This document shows, in pieces, positions 16,464 to 25,302 of a stretch of DNA of 64,000 nt. This stretch comes from Paraburkholderia bryophila. GTDB taxonomy: Bacteria; Pseudomonadota; Gammaproteobacteria; Burkholderiales; Burkholderiaceae. Below the pieces are notes generated by a model. The model was not told where the DNA came from. It worked only from the letters and a program-made list of their open reading frames with translations, and did no database searches. The stretch covers positions 2,976,001 through 3,040,000 of the forward strand of contig NZ_JACCAS010000001.1 of assembly GCF_013409255.1 (NCBI RefSeq), written 5' to 3'. Positions within the stretch are counted from its first letter, which is position 1; each line of letters opens with the position of its first letter. A program made the position numbers and the translations under genes.

Positions 16464-17675
16464 GTGGCAGAGGATAGCGACCTCGAAAAAACCGAATCAG
16501 CCACTCCCCGGCGCCTGCAGAAGGCGCGCGAGGAAGGGCAGATCGTGCGTTCGCGGGAGCTGTCGACGTTTGCTCTACTGGCGGCGGGGTTCTTCGGCGT
16601 GTGGGGTATGTCCAGCAGCATCGGCGAGCATTTGGAGAGCATGCTGCGCACGGCCTTCACGTTCAATCACGCGACTGTCTTCGAGACCCGCCGCATGATG
16701 ATCGGTGCCGGTGTGGCCGGTCGCGAAGGGCTTTACACGCTCCTGCCGGTGCTGGCTTTCACCGGCGCGGCCGCGTTGCTCTCGCCGCTGGCGCTGGGCG
16801 GCTGGCAGTTGTCTTCAAAGGGACTCGAGCCCAAGTTCAACCGGCTCAATCCGATTGAAGGGCTCGGCAAGATTTTCTCGATCAATGGCCCGGTCCAGCT
16901 CGGCATGTCGCTCGCGAAGACGCTGGTGGTGGGCATTATCGGCGGCACGGCGATCTGGAATCGCCGCGAAGAGATTCTCGCGCTGGCGACCCAGCCGTTG
17001 AATCTCGCGTTGGCCAACTCCGCGCATCTGATCGCCGTGTGCTGCGGCATGACGGTGGCGGGCATGTTCGTGGTCGCCGCGCTGGACGTGCCGTACCAGC
17101 TGTGGCAGTTCCACAAGAAACTGCGCATGACGAAGGAAGAAGTGAAGCGCGAGCACCGCGAAAGCGAAGGCGATCCGCATGTGAAAGGCCGGATTCGTCA
17201 GCAGCAGCGCGCCATTGCCCGCCGCCGCATGATGACCAACGTGCCGAAGGCCGACGTGGTGGTGACCAACCCGACGCACTTCGCGGTCGCGCTGCAATAC
17301 ACGGACGGCGAGATGCGCGCGCCGAAGGTGGTCGCCAAGGGCGTGAACCTGGTGGCCGCGCGGATTCGCGAGATCGCCGCCGAAAACAACGTGCCGCTGC
17401 TCGAAGCGCCGCCGCTCGCGCGGGCGCTGTATCACAACGTCGAGCTGAACCGCGAAATTCCGGGCCCGCTGTATGGCGCGGTCGCCGAAGTGCTCGCGTG
17501 GGTGTATCAGCTCCGGCGTTTCAATACCGAAGGCGGCACCGTGCCGGTCGCACCGACCGACTTCGACGTGCCGCCGGAACTCGACAAGGGCGCTGTGGCG
17601 GAAGACGAAGCCGACCAGGAAGCCGCCGACGTACTTAACCCCGCTAACGACGACGCATCAGGACGTTCCGCATGA
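16464..17675 (+). CDS. flhB: Flagellar export switch protein FlhB
   Basis: FlhB of 403 residues. The N-terminal cytoplasmic part has SATPRRLQKAREEGQIVRSREL, four membrane helices follow (about 33-55, 90-112, 145-165, 188-208), then a cytoplasmic domain with the autocleavage site Asn269-Pro270 in VVTNPTHFAVAL. Cleavage switches export from rod/hook to filament substrates, with FliK. The last 45 residues are an acidic tail. Start is GTG 16464, with GGAGAG 5 nt upstream. Its stop overlaps the flhA start (ATGA). Confidence 0.96.
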   Translation: MAEDSDLEKTESATPRRLQKAREEGQIVRSRELSTFALLAAGFFGVWGMSSSIGEHLESMLRTAFTFNHATVFETRRMMIGAGVAGREGLYTLLPVLAFTGAAALLSPLALGGWQLSSKGLEPKFNRLNPIEGLGKIFSINGPVQLGMSLAKTLVVGIIGGTAIWNRREEILALATQPLNLALANSAHLIAVCCGMTVAGMFVVAALDVPYQLWQFHKKLRMTKEEVKREHRESEGDPHVKGRIRQQQRAIARRRMMTNVPKADVVVTNPTHFAVALQYTDGEMRAPKVVAKGVNLVAARIREIAAENNVPLLEAPPLARALYHNVELNREIPGPLYGAVAEVLAWVYQLRRFNTEGGTVPVAPTDFDVPPELDKGAVAEDEADQEAADVLNPANDDASGRSA

Positions 17676-19771
17676 ACACTCGCGCCGGTTTCCTCGCCCG
17701 ACGGCCGGATGCCTTGAGCAGCACCAATTTGCGCGCCCTCGCCGGGCCGGTGCTGATCGTAATGATCCTCGGCATGATGATTCTGCCGTTGCCGCCGTTC
17801 CTGCTGGATCTGCTGTTTACCTTCAACATCGCGCTGTCCGTGATGGTGCTGCTCGTCAGCATGTACACGATGAAGCCGCTCGATTTCGCCGCGTTCCCGA
17901 GCGTGCTGTTGTTCTCGACCTTGCTGCGGCTGTCGCTGAACGTCGCGTCGACGCGGGTCGTGCTGCTCGAAGGTCACACCGGTCCCGACGCGGCCGGTCA
18001 GGTGATCGAGTCGTTCGGCCACTTCCTCGTGGGCGGCAACTTCGCGGTCGGTATCGTCGTCTTCGTGATCCTGATGGTGATCAACTTCATGGTGATCACC
18101 AAGGGCGCGGGGCGGATCGCGGAAGTGTCCGCGCGCTTCACGCTCGACGCGATGCCCGGCAAGCAGATGGCGATCGACGCCGATCTGAACGCCGGTCTGA
18201 TCAACGAAGACCAGGCCCGCAAGCGGCGCCTCGAAGTCTCGCAGGAAGCCGAGTTCTACGGCTCGATGGACGGCGCGAGCAAGTTCGTGCGCGGCGATGC
18301 GATCGCCGGTTTGCTGATCATGGTGATCAACATCTTCGGCGGCCTGATCGTCGGGATGGTGCAGCATGGCATGGACTTCGCCTCGGCCGGCAAGACCTAC
18401 ACGCTGCTGACGATCGGTGACGGCCTCGTTGCACAGATCCCGTCGCTGGTGATTTCGACCGCGGCCGGTGTGATCGTGTCGCGTGTGGCCACCAACGAAG
18501 ACATCGGCACGCAGCTTACCGGGCAGTTGTTCACGAATCCGCGCGTGCTGGCGATCACCGGCTGCATTCTCGTGCTGATGGGCCTGATTCCGGGTATGCC
18601 GCACTTCGCGTTTCTGTTGCTCGGCGGCGGGCTGATCCAGCTTGGCCGCACGATGAAGAAGAAGGCCGACGACCGCAAGAACACCAACGCGCTGGTCGAC
18701 GTCGCGCCGGCCGCGATGACGCCGGTCGAGAACACCGAAGCGAGCTGGGACGACGTGACGATGATCGACACGCTCGGCCTGGAAGTCGGCTATCGGCTGA
18801 TTCCGCTGGTCGACAAGAATTCCGACGGCGAACTGCTCAAACGGATCAAGAGCATCCGCAAGAAGTTCGCGCAGGAAATCGGTTTTCTGCCGCCTGTCAT
18901 TCATATTCGCGACAACCTCGAACTGCGGCCGAACGGCTACCGCATCGCGTTGAAGGGCGTCGAAGTGGGCGTCGGCGAGGCGTATCCGGGGCAATGGCTG
19001 GCGATCAATCCCGGTCAAGTGTCCGCCGCGTTGCCGGGCACGCCGACGCAGGATCCCGCGTTCGGTTTGCCGGCGATCTGGATCGATACGAATCTGCGCG
19101 AACAGGCGCAGGTGTACGGCTATACGGTGGTCGATTCGAGCACCGTGGTGGCGACGCACCTGAATCACCTGGTCGTCACGCATGCGTCGGAGCTGCTTGG
19201 CCGCCGCGAAGTACAGTCGCTGCTCGAACGGATGCAGAAGGACACGCCGTCGCTGGTCGACGATCTGGTGCCGAAGTCGCTGCCGCTCACCACGCTGCAA
19301 AAGGTGCTGCAGAACCTGCTGGAAGAAGGCGTGCCGATCCGCGATATGCGCACGATTCTCGAAGCGTTGTCCGAGCACGCGCCAAAGGTCACCGACGCGC
19401 ACGATCTCACCGCGGCCGTGCGGCTCGCGCTGGGTCGCGCGATCACGCAGCAGTGGTTCCCGGGCACCGGCGACATGCAGGTGATGGGCCTCGATTCGAA
19501 CCTGGAGCGGGTGCTGTCGCAGGCGCTTTCTACTGGCACCAACCCCGGGCTCGAACCGGGGCTCGCTCATACGCTGCTGAACGAAACCCAGAAGGCGATG
19601 ACGCGTCAGCAGAACCTTGGGCTCTCGCCGGTGCTGCTGGTGCAGCACGCGTTGCGGCCGATGCTCGCGCGCTTCCTGCGGCGCAGCCTGCCGCAACTGA
19701 AGGTGCTGTCTTATGCCGAAGTGCCCGACACGCGCAATATCAAGGTGGTGAATCTGATCGGGGCGCATTGA
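17672..19771 (+). CDS. flhA: Flagellar export gate protein FlhA
   Basis: FlhA of 699 residues, the proton-driven export gate and docking platform. About eight membrane helices fill residues 25-330, with the FHIPEP-family signature region LLRLSLNVASTRVVLLEG and the cytoplasmic loop GAGRIAEVSARFTLDAMPGKQMAIDADL. The C-terminal cytoplasmic domain (about 360-699) binds chaperone-substrate complexes. It overlaps flhB by 4 nt, and a strong intrinsic terminator lies 78 nt after its stop. Confidence 0.97.
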   Translation: MNTRAGFLARRPDALSSTNLRALAGPVLIVMILGMMILPLPPFLLDLLFTFNIALSVMVLLVSMYTMKPLDFAAFPSVLLFSTLLRLSLNVASTRVVLLEGHTGPDAAGQVIESFGHFLVGGNFAVGIVVFVILMVINFMVITKGAGRIAEVSARFTLDAMPGKQMAIDADLNAGLINEDQARKRRLEVSQEAEFYGSMDGASKFVRGDAIAGLLIMVINIFGGLIVGMVQHGMDFASAGKTYTLLTIGDGLVAQIPSLVISTAAGVIVSRVATNEDIGTQLTGQLFTNPRVLAITGCILVLMGLIPGMPHFAFLLLGGGLIQLGRTMKKKADDRKNTNALVDVAPAAMTPVENTEASWDDVTMIDTLGLEVGYRLIPLVDKNSDGELLKRIKSIRKKFAQEIGFLPPVIHIRDNLELRPNGYRIALKGVEVGVGEAYPGQWLAINPGQVSAALPGTPTQDPAFGLPAIWIDTNLREQAQVYGYTVVDSSTVVATHLNHLVVTHASELLGRREVQSLLERMQKDTPSLVDDLVPKSLPLTTLQKVLQNLLEEGVPIRDMRTILEALSEHAPKVTDAHDLTAAVRLALGRAITQQWFPGTGDMQVMGLDSNLERVLSQALSTGTNPGLEPGLAHTLLNETQKAMTRQQNLGLSPVLLVQHALRPMLARFLRRSLPQLKVLSYAEVPDTRNIKVVNLIGAH

Positions 19772-19848
19772 GCGCCGCCATCAACCCCGTATCGAACCCC
19801 GCGTTGAACCGGGCCATCGCTCCGGTTCATCTCGCAGGCTGTATTTCC

Positions 19849-19874
19849 ACCGGCGCTCTTCGAGCGCCGGTTTT
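19849..19874 (+). terminator. Intrinsic terminator after flhBA
   Basis: CCGGCGCTC (19850-19858), loop TTC, GAGCGCCGG (19862-19870), extended by an A-T pair and followed by TTTTC. It separates the flhBA unit from flhF, which has its own promoter at 20011-20071. Confidence 0.85.
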
Positions 19875-20010
19875 CATTTCCGCAGCCGACTTTTCGCGCC
19901 GCAAGCCGGCCGCGTCGTTCATCACGCGCCCGCGGACGCCCCGTCGCACGGCCGTGAAAGGCGCGTTTAAAACCGCTGTGAGCGGGACTTGCAGCACGTT
20001 TCCATCGTCC

Positions 20011-20071
20011 GAATTACCCCCCTTTAACAGTCTTTATCCATCGATCGTCGCTCGACGGGTTTCGCAATAAT
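20011..20071 (+). promoter_or_regulatory. Class II promoter with FlhDC-type box, upstream of flhF
   Basis: GAATTA (20011-20016), 17 nt, TTATCC (20034-20039), 26 nt, AATAAT as -10 (20066-20071). The region aligns without gaps to the flhB promoter, sharing TACCCCCCTTT, TTATCC, CGATC and AATAATG/C over about 80 bp. Together with the terminator it accounts for the 364-nt gap between flhA and flhF. Confidence 0.68.
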
Positions 20072-20135
20072 GATCTCAATGGGAAGCGGTATGTCGCCGG
20101 TCCGTTAGTTCCGTTTACCTCATCGGGGGTCCAGC

Positions 20136-22097
20136 TTGAACATTCGTAAATTTGTCGGTGCAACCAGTCGTGATGCGCTGCGTCTCGTACGCGAAGCGTT
20201 GGGCGCGGACGCGGTCGTACTGTCCAATCGCACGATGGACGACGGCAGCGTCGAGATCGTCGCGTTGGCCGACAGCGACCTGGCCGCCATCACCCCCAAG
20301 GCGCCGCGCGCAAGCGTCGCCGCGGCACACGCCGCGTCGATGAATGGCACGGCTGGACATCCCGCGCTGGCCGCGCCGCGCGCGCTGCCGATGGGTAATC
20401 CTTATGCGAGCGGCATGCCCGATGTGTTCTCGTCGGTGTTCGGTGCGAGTCCGGAAGCCGGTGCCGAGAGCGACAGCGGTCATGCCGCCGGCCCGTACGC
20501 CTTCGACGACGCCTTGAGCGACGAACCGGCTGCCGCGCCGAAGCAGGCTATGAAGCAGGCCGCGAAGCCGGCGCCGTCCGCCGCGCCGAAATCGGCATTG
20601 CCGGGCACCGCTAACGCGCTGTCGGCTAGCGCGCCGGGCAAGCCCGCCGCAGCCGCCGCGCCGCAAGCAGCCGGCGCCGAGCAGCCGAGCGCACGTGCCG
20701 CGGTCGCGCGTCTGAACGAAGACATCCGCGCCGATCTGCTGAAGGCCGCCGGCGTGCCGCCGTCGTTCGCCACGCCGGGCGCTGACTTGCAAACGCCGCG
20801 CACGATGGCCGAATCGAATCCCTGGCTGATCGACCACGCTCGTCGTATCGCCGCTGAACAGCAGCCGGAAGGCGCCTACAGCGCACGCCCCGCCGCGATG
20901 ACGCCGGCCGCCGCCATGGCCAAGGGCCTCGGCGCCGCCGTCCAGCCGGGCAGCGCAAGCGCCGCGCAATCCGTCGACACCCCCGAGTGGGCGCGCGAAG
21001 CCGCGCAACTCGCCGCACGCCGCGCCGCGCAGAAAATCGCGCCGTCGCTGACGCCGAGCGACGACCGCACTCCGGCGTCCGTCGCGGAAGCAATCAAGGT
21101 GCGCATGGAGCAGGTCGTCAACGACACGGTGATGAACGAGCTGTCGTCGATGCGCGGCATGATGGAAGAACACTTCGCCGGTCTGCTGTGGGGCGATCGC
21201 CAACGCCGCAACCCGACGCGCGCCGCGCTCACCAAGCATCTGTTCGCCGCCGGTTTCTCCGCGCAACTCGTGCAGATGATGGTCGACAACCTGCCCGACG
21301 AAGTCGACAGCATGGAAGGCGGCATGGACTGGGTGCGCTCGGTGCTCGAGTCGAACCTGCCGGTGATGGAAGACGAAGACGCGCTGATGGAGCGCGGCGG
21401 CGTGTTCGCCCTGATGGGCCCGACGGGCGTTGGCAAGACGACGACCACCGCCAAGCTGGCCGCGCGCTGCGTGATGCGCTTCGGCGCCAGCAAGGTCGCG
21501 CTGCTGACCACCGACAGCTACCGGATCGGCGGCCACGAACAACTGCGCATCTTCGGCAAGATTCTCGGCGTGTCGGTCCACGCGGTGAAAGACGGCGCCG
21601 ATCTGCAACTCGCGCTCTCCGAACTGCGCAACAAGCACATCGTGCTGATCGACACGATCGGCATGAGCCAGCGCGACCGGCTCGTTTCCGACCAGATCGC
21701 GATGCTGTGCCGCGCCGGCCAACCAGTGCAGCGCCTGCTGCTGCTCAACGCGACGAGCCACGGCGACACCCTCAACGAAGTCGTACAGGCCTATCAGCGC
21801 TCGCCGGACCATCAGCCGCTCGCCGGCTGCATTCTGACCAAACTCGACGAAGCCACCAATCTGGGCGGCGTGCTCGATACGGTGATCCGCTACAAGCTGC
21901 CGGTGCACTACGTGTCGACCGGTCAGAAGGTGCCCGAGAACCTGTACGTCGCGACGAAGAAATTCCTGATCAAGAGCGCCTTCTGCATTCCGCGCGACAA
22001 CTCGCCGTTCGTGCCGCACGAAGACGATATTCCGGCCTTGCTGTCCTCGCTGTCTGCCCGCTCGACAGCCGACCTTCACGAGGTCCGCTTTGGATAA
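20136..22097 (+). CDS. flhF: Flagellar placement GTPase FlhF
   Basis: FlhF of 653 residues, an SRP-family GTPase that sets flagellar site and number. The N-terminal B domain starts MNIRKFVGATSRDALRLVRE; a long Ala/Pro-rich middle (about 65-300) makes it longer than most homologues (380-500). The NG domain follows: P-loop GPTGVGKTTTTAK, DSYRIGGHEQL, G3 DTIGMSQRD, G4 TKLDEA. Start is TTG 20136, 5 nt after GGGGGT. Its last 8 nt overlap flhG, its GTPase activator. Confidence 0.95.
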   Translation: MNIRKFVGATSRDALRLVREALGADAVVLSNRTMDDGSVEIVALADSDLAAITPKAPRASVAAAHAASMNGTAGHPALAAPRALPMGNPYASGMPDVFSSVFGASPEAGAESDSGHAAGPYAFDDALSDEPAAAPKQAMKQAAKPAPSAAPKSALPGTANALSASAPGKPAAAAAPQAAGAEQPSARAAVARLNEDIRADLLKAAGVPPSFATPGADLQTPRTMAESNPWLIDHARRIAAEQQPEGAYSARPAAMTPAAAMAKGLGAAVQPGSASAAQSVDTPEWAREAAQLAARRAAQKIAPSLTPSDDRTPASVAEAIKVRMEQVVNDTVMNELSSMRGMMEEHFAGLLWGDRQRRNPTRAALTKHLFAAGFSAQLVQMMVDNLPDEVDSMEGGMDWVRSVLESNLPVMEDEDALMERGGVFALMGPTGVGKTTTTAKLAARCVMRFGASKVALLTTDSYRIGGHEQLRIFGKILGVSVHAVKDGADLQLALSELRNKHIVLIDTIGMSQRDRLVSDQIAMLCRAGQPVQRLLLLNATSHGDTLNEVVQAYQRSPDHQPLAGCILTKLDEATNLGGVLDTVIRYKLPVHYVSTGQKVPENLYVATKKFLIKSAFCIPRDNSPFVPHEDDIPALLSSLSARSTADLHEVRFG

Positions 22098-22959
22098 GCT
22101 CATCTCCGATCAGGCAGAAGGACTGCGGCGCCTGCTGGCGCGTAGCGGCTCGCGCGTGATTGCGGTGACGGGCGGCTCGACGGACGCAGGCTGTACGACG
22201 ACGGTGGTGAACCTCGCGGCGGCGCTCGCGCAGCAAGGCAAGGATGTATTGGTGATCGACGAATGCCTCGGCGAGCTGTCGGTGAGCGCGATGCTCGGCG
22301 GCCTGCGCGGCGCGGGTAATTTCGCTGCCGTGATGCGTGGCGAAATGGCGCTCGACGACGCGGCCGCGCGCCACGCGCTGGGCTTTTCGGTGCTGGCCGC
22401 GTCGCGCCTGAATCGCGAGGGTCACTCGGCCACGCAGTTCGGCGTGGTGTTGCACGGTTCCGCGGATGTGGTGCTGATCGATGCGCAGTTGGACTCGCAA
22501 GGCCACCTGTCGCCGCTCGCCAAACAGGCGCACGACGTGATGATCGTTACGCGGATGGCCGCGCAAGCGATCACCGAGGCGTACGCCTGCATGAAACGCT
22601 TGCACTACGCGCACGCGCTCGCACAGTTCCGCGTGCTGGTGAATCACGTGCAGAGTCCCGGCGACGCGCATACCGCGTTCGCCAACCTGGCCGGCGTGGC
22701 CGGGCGCTACCTGACGGTGGCGCTGGAAGACGCCGGTTGCATTACCGCCGATGCGCGGATGGCGCGAGCCCTGGAGTTGTCGCGTTGTGTCGTCGATGCG
22801 TTCCCATCGACACCGGCTGCGCGCGACTTCCGGCAACTCGCCGCCGAATTGCAGTACTGGCCGATGCGGCCAGCGATGTCGTCGCAAACGCCATGGATGG
22901 CGTCTGCGACAGTTACAGCGGCGCAACACGCCGACCAACCGTCTGCGCAGCACGCCTGA
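22090..22959 (+). CDS. flhG: Flagellar number regulator FlhG (MinD-like), degenerate P-loop
   Basis: FlhG/FleN/YlxH-type protein of 289 residues. The N-terminal SDQAEGLRRLL (residues 6-16) matches the DQAxxLR motif by which FlhG stimulates the FlhF GTPase. The MinD-like P-loop is degenerate: the usual GKGGVGKT reads GGSTDAGCTTT (28-38), so neither the signature lysine nor the Walker A lysine is present. The following VNLAAALAQQGKDVLVIDE and the Walker B-like VVLIDAQLD keep the fold. Start is TTG 22090, overlapping flhF; fliA follows after 28 nt. Confidence 0.9.
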   Translation: MDKLISDQAEGLRRLLARSGSRVIAVTGGSTDAGCTTTVVNLAAALAQQGKDVLVIDECLGELSVSAMLGGLRGAGNFAAVMRGEMALDDAAARHALGFSVLAASRLNREGHSATQFGVVLHGSADVVLIDAQLDSQGHLSPLAKQAHDVMIVTRMAAQAITEAYACMKRLHYAHALAQFRVLVNHVQSPGDAHTAFANLAGVAGRYLTVALEDAGCITADARMARALELSRCVVDAFPSTPAARDFRQLAAELQYWPMRPAMSSQTPWMASATVTAAQHADQPSAQHA

Positions 22960-22987
22960 GAGGCGGCACAAGGACAAGGGGAGCACG

Positions 22988-23722
22988 ATGTACAACGCTC
23001 AGGGAAAGATTTCCCAAGCCGAAGTTCTGACGAAGTACGCACCGCTGGTGCGTCGCCTCGGCTTGCAGCTCGTTGCCAAGATGCCGGCCAGCGTCGATCT
23101 CGACGATCTGATCCAGGCCGGCATGATCGGCCTGCTGGATGCCGCGAGCCGCTACAAGGAAGACCAGGGCGCGCAGTTCGAGACCTACGCCAGCCAGCGG
23201 ATTCGCGGCGCGATGCTCGACGAGCTGCGTAGCAACGACTGGTTGCCGCGCAGCCTGCGGCGCACCTCGCGCGAAGTCGAATCGGCGGTGCACAAGGTGG
23301 AGCAGAACCTGGGCCGCTCGGCGAGCGAAACGGAGATTGCCGAGCACTTGCAAATGCCGCTCGACGAGTATCAGTCGATGCTCCAGGATCTGCACGGCAG
23401 CCAGTTGATCTACTACGAAGACTTCGACCGCTCGGCGGACGACGAGCCGTTTCTCGACCGCTACTGTGTGGACCATTCGGACCCGCTGTCGGCGCTGCTC
23501 GACGACAGCCTGCGCTCGGCGCTGGTGGAAGCGATCGACCGCCTGCCGGAACGCGAGAAGCTGCTGATGTCGCTCTATTACGAACGCGGCATGAACCTGC
23601 GCGAAATCGGCGCGGTGATGGAAGTCAGCGAGTCGCGGGTGTGCCAGTTGCACAGTCAGGCGGTGGCGCGTCTGCGCACGCGCCTGCGCGAAATGGCCTG
23701 GGCGAATGCCGAAGCGACTTGA
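22988..23722 (+). CDS. fliA: Flagellar sigma factor FliA (sigma-28)
   Basis: FliA of 244 residues, sigma-28 for class III flagellar genes. Region 2 has YAPLVRRLGLQLVAKMP and DLDDLIQAGMIGLLDAASRY, then FETYASQRIRGAMLDELR; region 4 ends with LREIGAVMEVSESRVCQLHSQAV. FlgM (25303-25659) should hold it inactive until the hook is finished. Start ATG 22988 has AAGGGG 7 nt upstream. It ends the flhF-flhG-fliA unit, and a long hairpin lies behind it. Confidence 0.97.
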   Translation: MYNAQGKISQAEVLTKYAPLVRRLGLQLVAKMPASVDLDDLIQAGMIGLLDAASRYKEDQGAQFETYASQRIRGAMLDELRSNDWLPRSLRRTSREVESAVHKVEQNLGRSASETEIAEHLQMPLDEYQSMLQDLHGSQLIYYEDFDRSADDEPFLDRYCVDHSDPLSALLDDSLRSALVEAIDRLPEREKLLMSLYYERGMNLREIGAVMEVSESRVCQLHSQAVARLRTRLREMAWANAEAT

Positions 23723-23778
23723 GGCGACCTGACGCGACCTGACGTCACGCGACATAACCCCGAGGGTGACCGCGTAAC

Positions 23779-23812
23779 CTGAAGCGCCGGCCGGATCACC
23801 CCGGCGCTTCAG
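23779..23812. terminator. Hairpin between convergent fliA and hicB
   Basis: CTGAAGCGCCGG (23779-23790) and CCGGCGCTTCAG (23801-23812) form a perfect 12-bp stem with a 10-nt loop. There is no T-run on either side. Lying between convergent genes, it may stop or protect both transcripts. Confidence 0.55.
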
Positions 23813-23852
23813 TCCGAGGCGGTTCTGGCAGCAAGCCCGAACCCCGCCTGCT

Positions 23853-24260
23853 TCACAGCGCCATCTCGCGTTCCGCGGCTAGCGCGAGAAATGCCGACCG
23901 CGACAGACCGCGCGTTTGCGCGTAGATGTCGATATCCTGGACCAGCACCTCGGGCAGCGAGATGTTGATGCGCACGGCCTTCTTCAGGGCCGGAATATTC
24001 CGGGTGGTGACAAAGCCCCACATAAAGCCCGCGTAATCCGGATTGCGCTGATGCTCGCTCAACTTGAGCGGCTGCGGCACCGGCAGCCCTTCGTCGAGCA
24101 GCGTGTCCAGATGCGACTCGACCGCCAGCTTCGCGTTGGCGAAAGCCTCTTCAAGCGTATCGCCGGCCGCAAAGCAGCCAGGAAGGTCCGGCACCACCAC
24201 GCCATACGCATGGTCGTCGTCACCCGATTCGACTGCGATCGGGAAAATCAGATTTTTCAT
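23853..24260 (-). CDS. hicB: HicB antitoxin
   Basis: HicB of 135 residues. The N-terminal half is the degenerate RNase H-like HicB fold (DHAYGVVVPDLPGCFAAGDT, then EEAFANAKLAVESHLDTLLDEG), which binds HicA. The C-terminus (about 95-135, INISLPEVLVQDIDIYAQ, LSRSAFLALAA) is a ribbon-helix-helix DNA-binding part for autoregulation. Its ATG overlaps the end of the hicA remnant by 4 nt (ATGA), the normal hicAB arrangement. Confidence 0.92.
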   Translation of the reverse strand: MKNLIFPIAVESGDDDHAYGVVVPDLPGCFAAGDTLEEAFANAKLAVESHLDTLLDEGLPVPQPLKLSEHQRNPDYAGFMWGFVTTRNIPALKKAVRINISLPEVLVQDIDIYAQTRGLSRSAFLALAAEREMAL

Positions 24261-24439
24261 TTCAGGCTCGCCTGTTTCAGGATGCTGTTCAATGTGCCGG
24301 GCGGCAGATCTTTCTTGGGATGAGGGATGGTCACGAGACCAACCCTGAACGGATGCCGGAAATGATGGTGGCTGCCCGAGATACGGACCAACTGCCAGTC
24401 ATTCGCCTGAATCTATTTGATTACCGCGGCGCTGTTCAT
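24257..24439 (-). pseudogene. hicA: hicA toxin gene with in-frame stop at codon 9
   Basis: Read from ATG 24439 the minus strand gives MNSAAVIK, then TAG (24415-24413), then IQANDWQLVRISGSHHHFRH, followed by PFRVGLVTIPHPKKDLPPGTLN and a stop at 24259-24257. This is a full-length 60-codon HicA mRNA interferase apart from the stop, including the catalytic His region GSHHHF. A single change (for example TTG to TAG, giving K-L-I) explains it. AGGAGTG precedes the ATG. Restart at a downstream TTG (codon 17) would lose the first helix, so the toxin is probably inactive. Confidence 0.85.
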
Positions 24440-24469
24440 CTTGCACTCCTGAATCATACACACGACTAC

Positions 24470-24485
24470 ACACTATTGCTAGTGT
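24470..24485. promoter_or_regulatory. Inverted repeat before hicA, probable HicB operator
   Basis: ACACTA (24470-24475), TTGC, TAGTGT (24480-24485): perfect 6-bp arms 31 nt upstream of the hicA start. Ribbon-helix-helix HicB proteins bind such sites to repress hicAB. The rest of 24440-24640 shows nothing else I can support. Confidence 0.5.
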
Positions 24486-24640
24486 TCAACGTTCCGCTTT
24501 GGTCTCTGCGCATCGGCATCGACGCGCGAGACGGAACGCGAAAAACCGCAGTGGGGAGGGCATGATTTCAACCCGGCGCACGCTTTCGCGCCACCTGGCC
24601 GGATGGCTAACGTAAGGTTGGGAAACGGGGAGTGAAGGCG

Positions 24641-24674
24641 AAAAACAGAAAGGGCTCGTCGATGACGAGCCCTT
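24641..24674 (-). terminator. Intrinsic terminator of the flgA-flgM-flgN unit
   Basis: On the minus strand AAGGGCTCGTC (24674-24664), loop ATC, GACGAGCCCTT (24660-24650), followed by TCTGTTTTT. An 11-bp stem with a U-rich tail, 88 nt after the flgN stop. Confidence 0.88.
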
Positions 24675-24761
24675 CGTTCAAGGCAATGAATTCAGCAGCA
24701 GTCGTGTGCCGCGACCGCGTGCAGCGACGTCGCTCGGCAGATCCGGGAGGTCCGGGAGTTT

Positions 24762-25208
24762 TTACGCCGCGGGTTGCGCGGGAATCCGCCCATCCGGTCC
24801 GTAGAAGCCGACCTTCTGCGGCACTTCGACCTGCAGCGCCGCCAGTGCGCGCTGGTTGTAGTCCATCCGCACGCGGATCAGCTCACCGTTGCTCGTGTTG
24901 AAGCGTCGCGCGCGTTCGGCGGCTTTCTGCAGCAGCGACCATTGGTCGGCGACGCGTGTGTCGGTGCTGGCCGCGAGTTCCATGCCGGGCCAACCGGCCG
25001 GCAAGCCCATATCGGCGAGCAGCTTGTCGCGGATGGCTTCGAGATTGGCCAGCACGCCGATCAGTTCGGTTTTCTTCTCGACGATCGGTGGCAGCAATTC
25101 AAGCGGCGACAAGGCGGTCAATGCCTTGGTCTCGAGCGTCAGAATCGAGGCGAACGCCTCGACAGCCGAATATTCTTCGACGAGGGTGGCAAGCAGGGCG
25201 TCTTTCAT
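24762..25208 (-). CDS. flgN: Hook-filament junction chaperone FlgN
   Basis: FlgN of 148 residues, the cytoplasmic export chaperone for FlgK and FlgL, which are encoded at 36812-40022. It is mostly helical with heptad-like pattern: EEYSAVEAFASILTLETKAL, then IVEKKTELIGVLANLEAIRD, and the C-terminal FNTSNGELIRVRMDYNQRAL, typical of the family. It lies downstream of flgM on the same strand, 94 nt away, and ends at an intrinsic terminator. Confidence 0.9.
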   Translation of the reverse strand: MKDALLATLVEEYSAVEAFASILTLETKALTALSPLELLPPIVEKKTELIGVLANLEAIRDKLLADMGLPAGWPGMELAASTDTRVADQWSLLQKAAERARRFNTSNGELIRVRMDYNQRALAALQVEVPQKVGFYGPDGRIPAQPAA

Positions 25209-25302
25209 TTCAACAACTCGCTGAACACGACGGCTCGCGCTAGATTCGCGAGCCGGGTTTGTCGAACGTCGCCCGGCAAGTCACCGTACTTCGATGCGTC
25301 GA

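Noticed and set aside
17507..19768. 753-residue open frame antisense to flhA (minus strand)
   Set aside because: It mirrors the codon structure of flhA in a GC-rich genome, is Arg/His-rich without recognisable domains, and flhA is certain. The same reasoning removes the long antisense frames at 2520-4499, 5601-7250, 8008-9687, 20115-22103, 30016-31038, 33672-35627, 36815-38620 and 47559-49385.
24632..24901. 89-codon plus-strand frame over the flgN terminator
   Set aside because: It runs through the terminator hairpin and antisense to flgN, with no family features.
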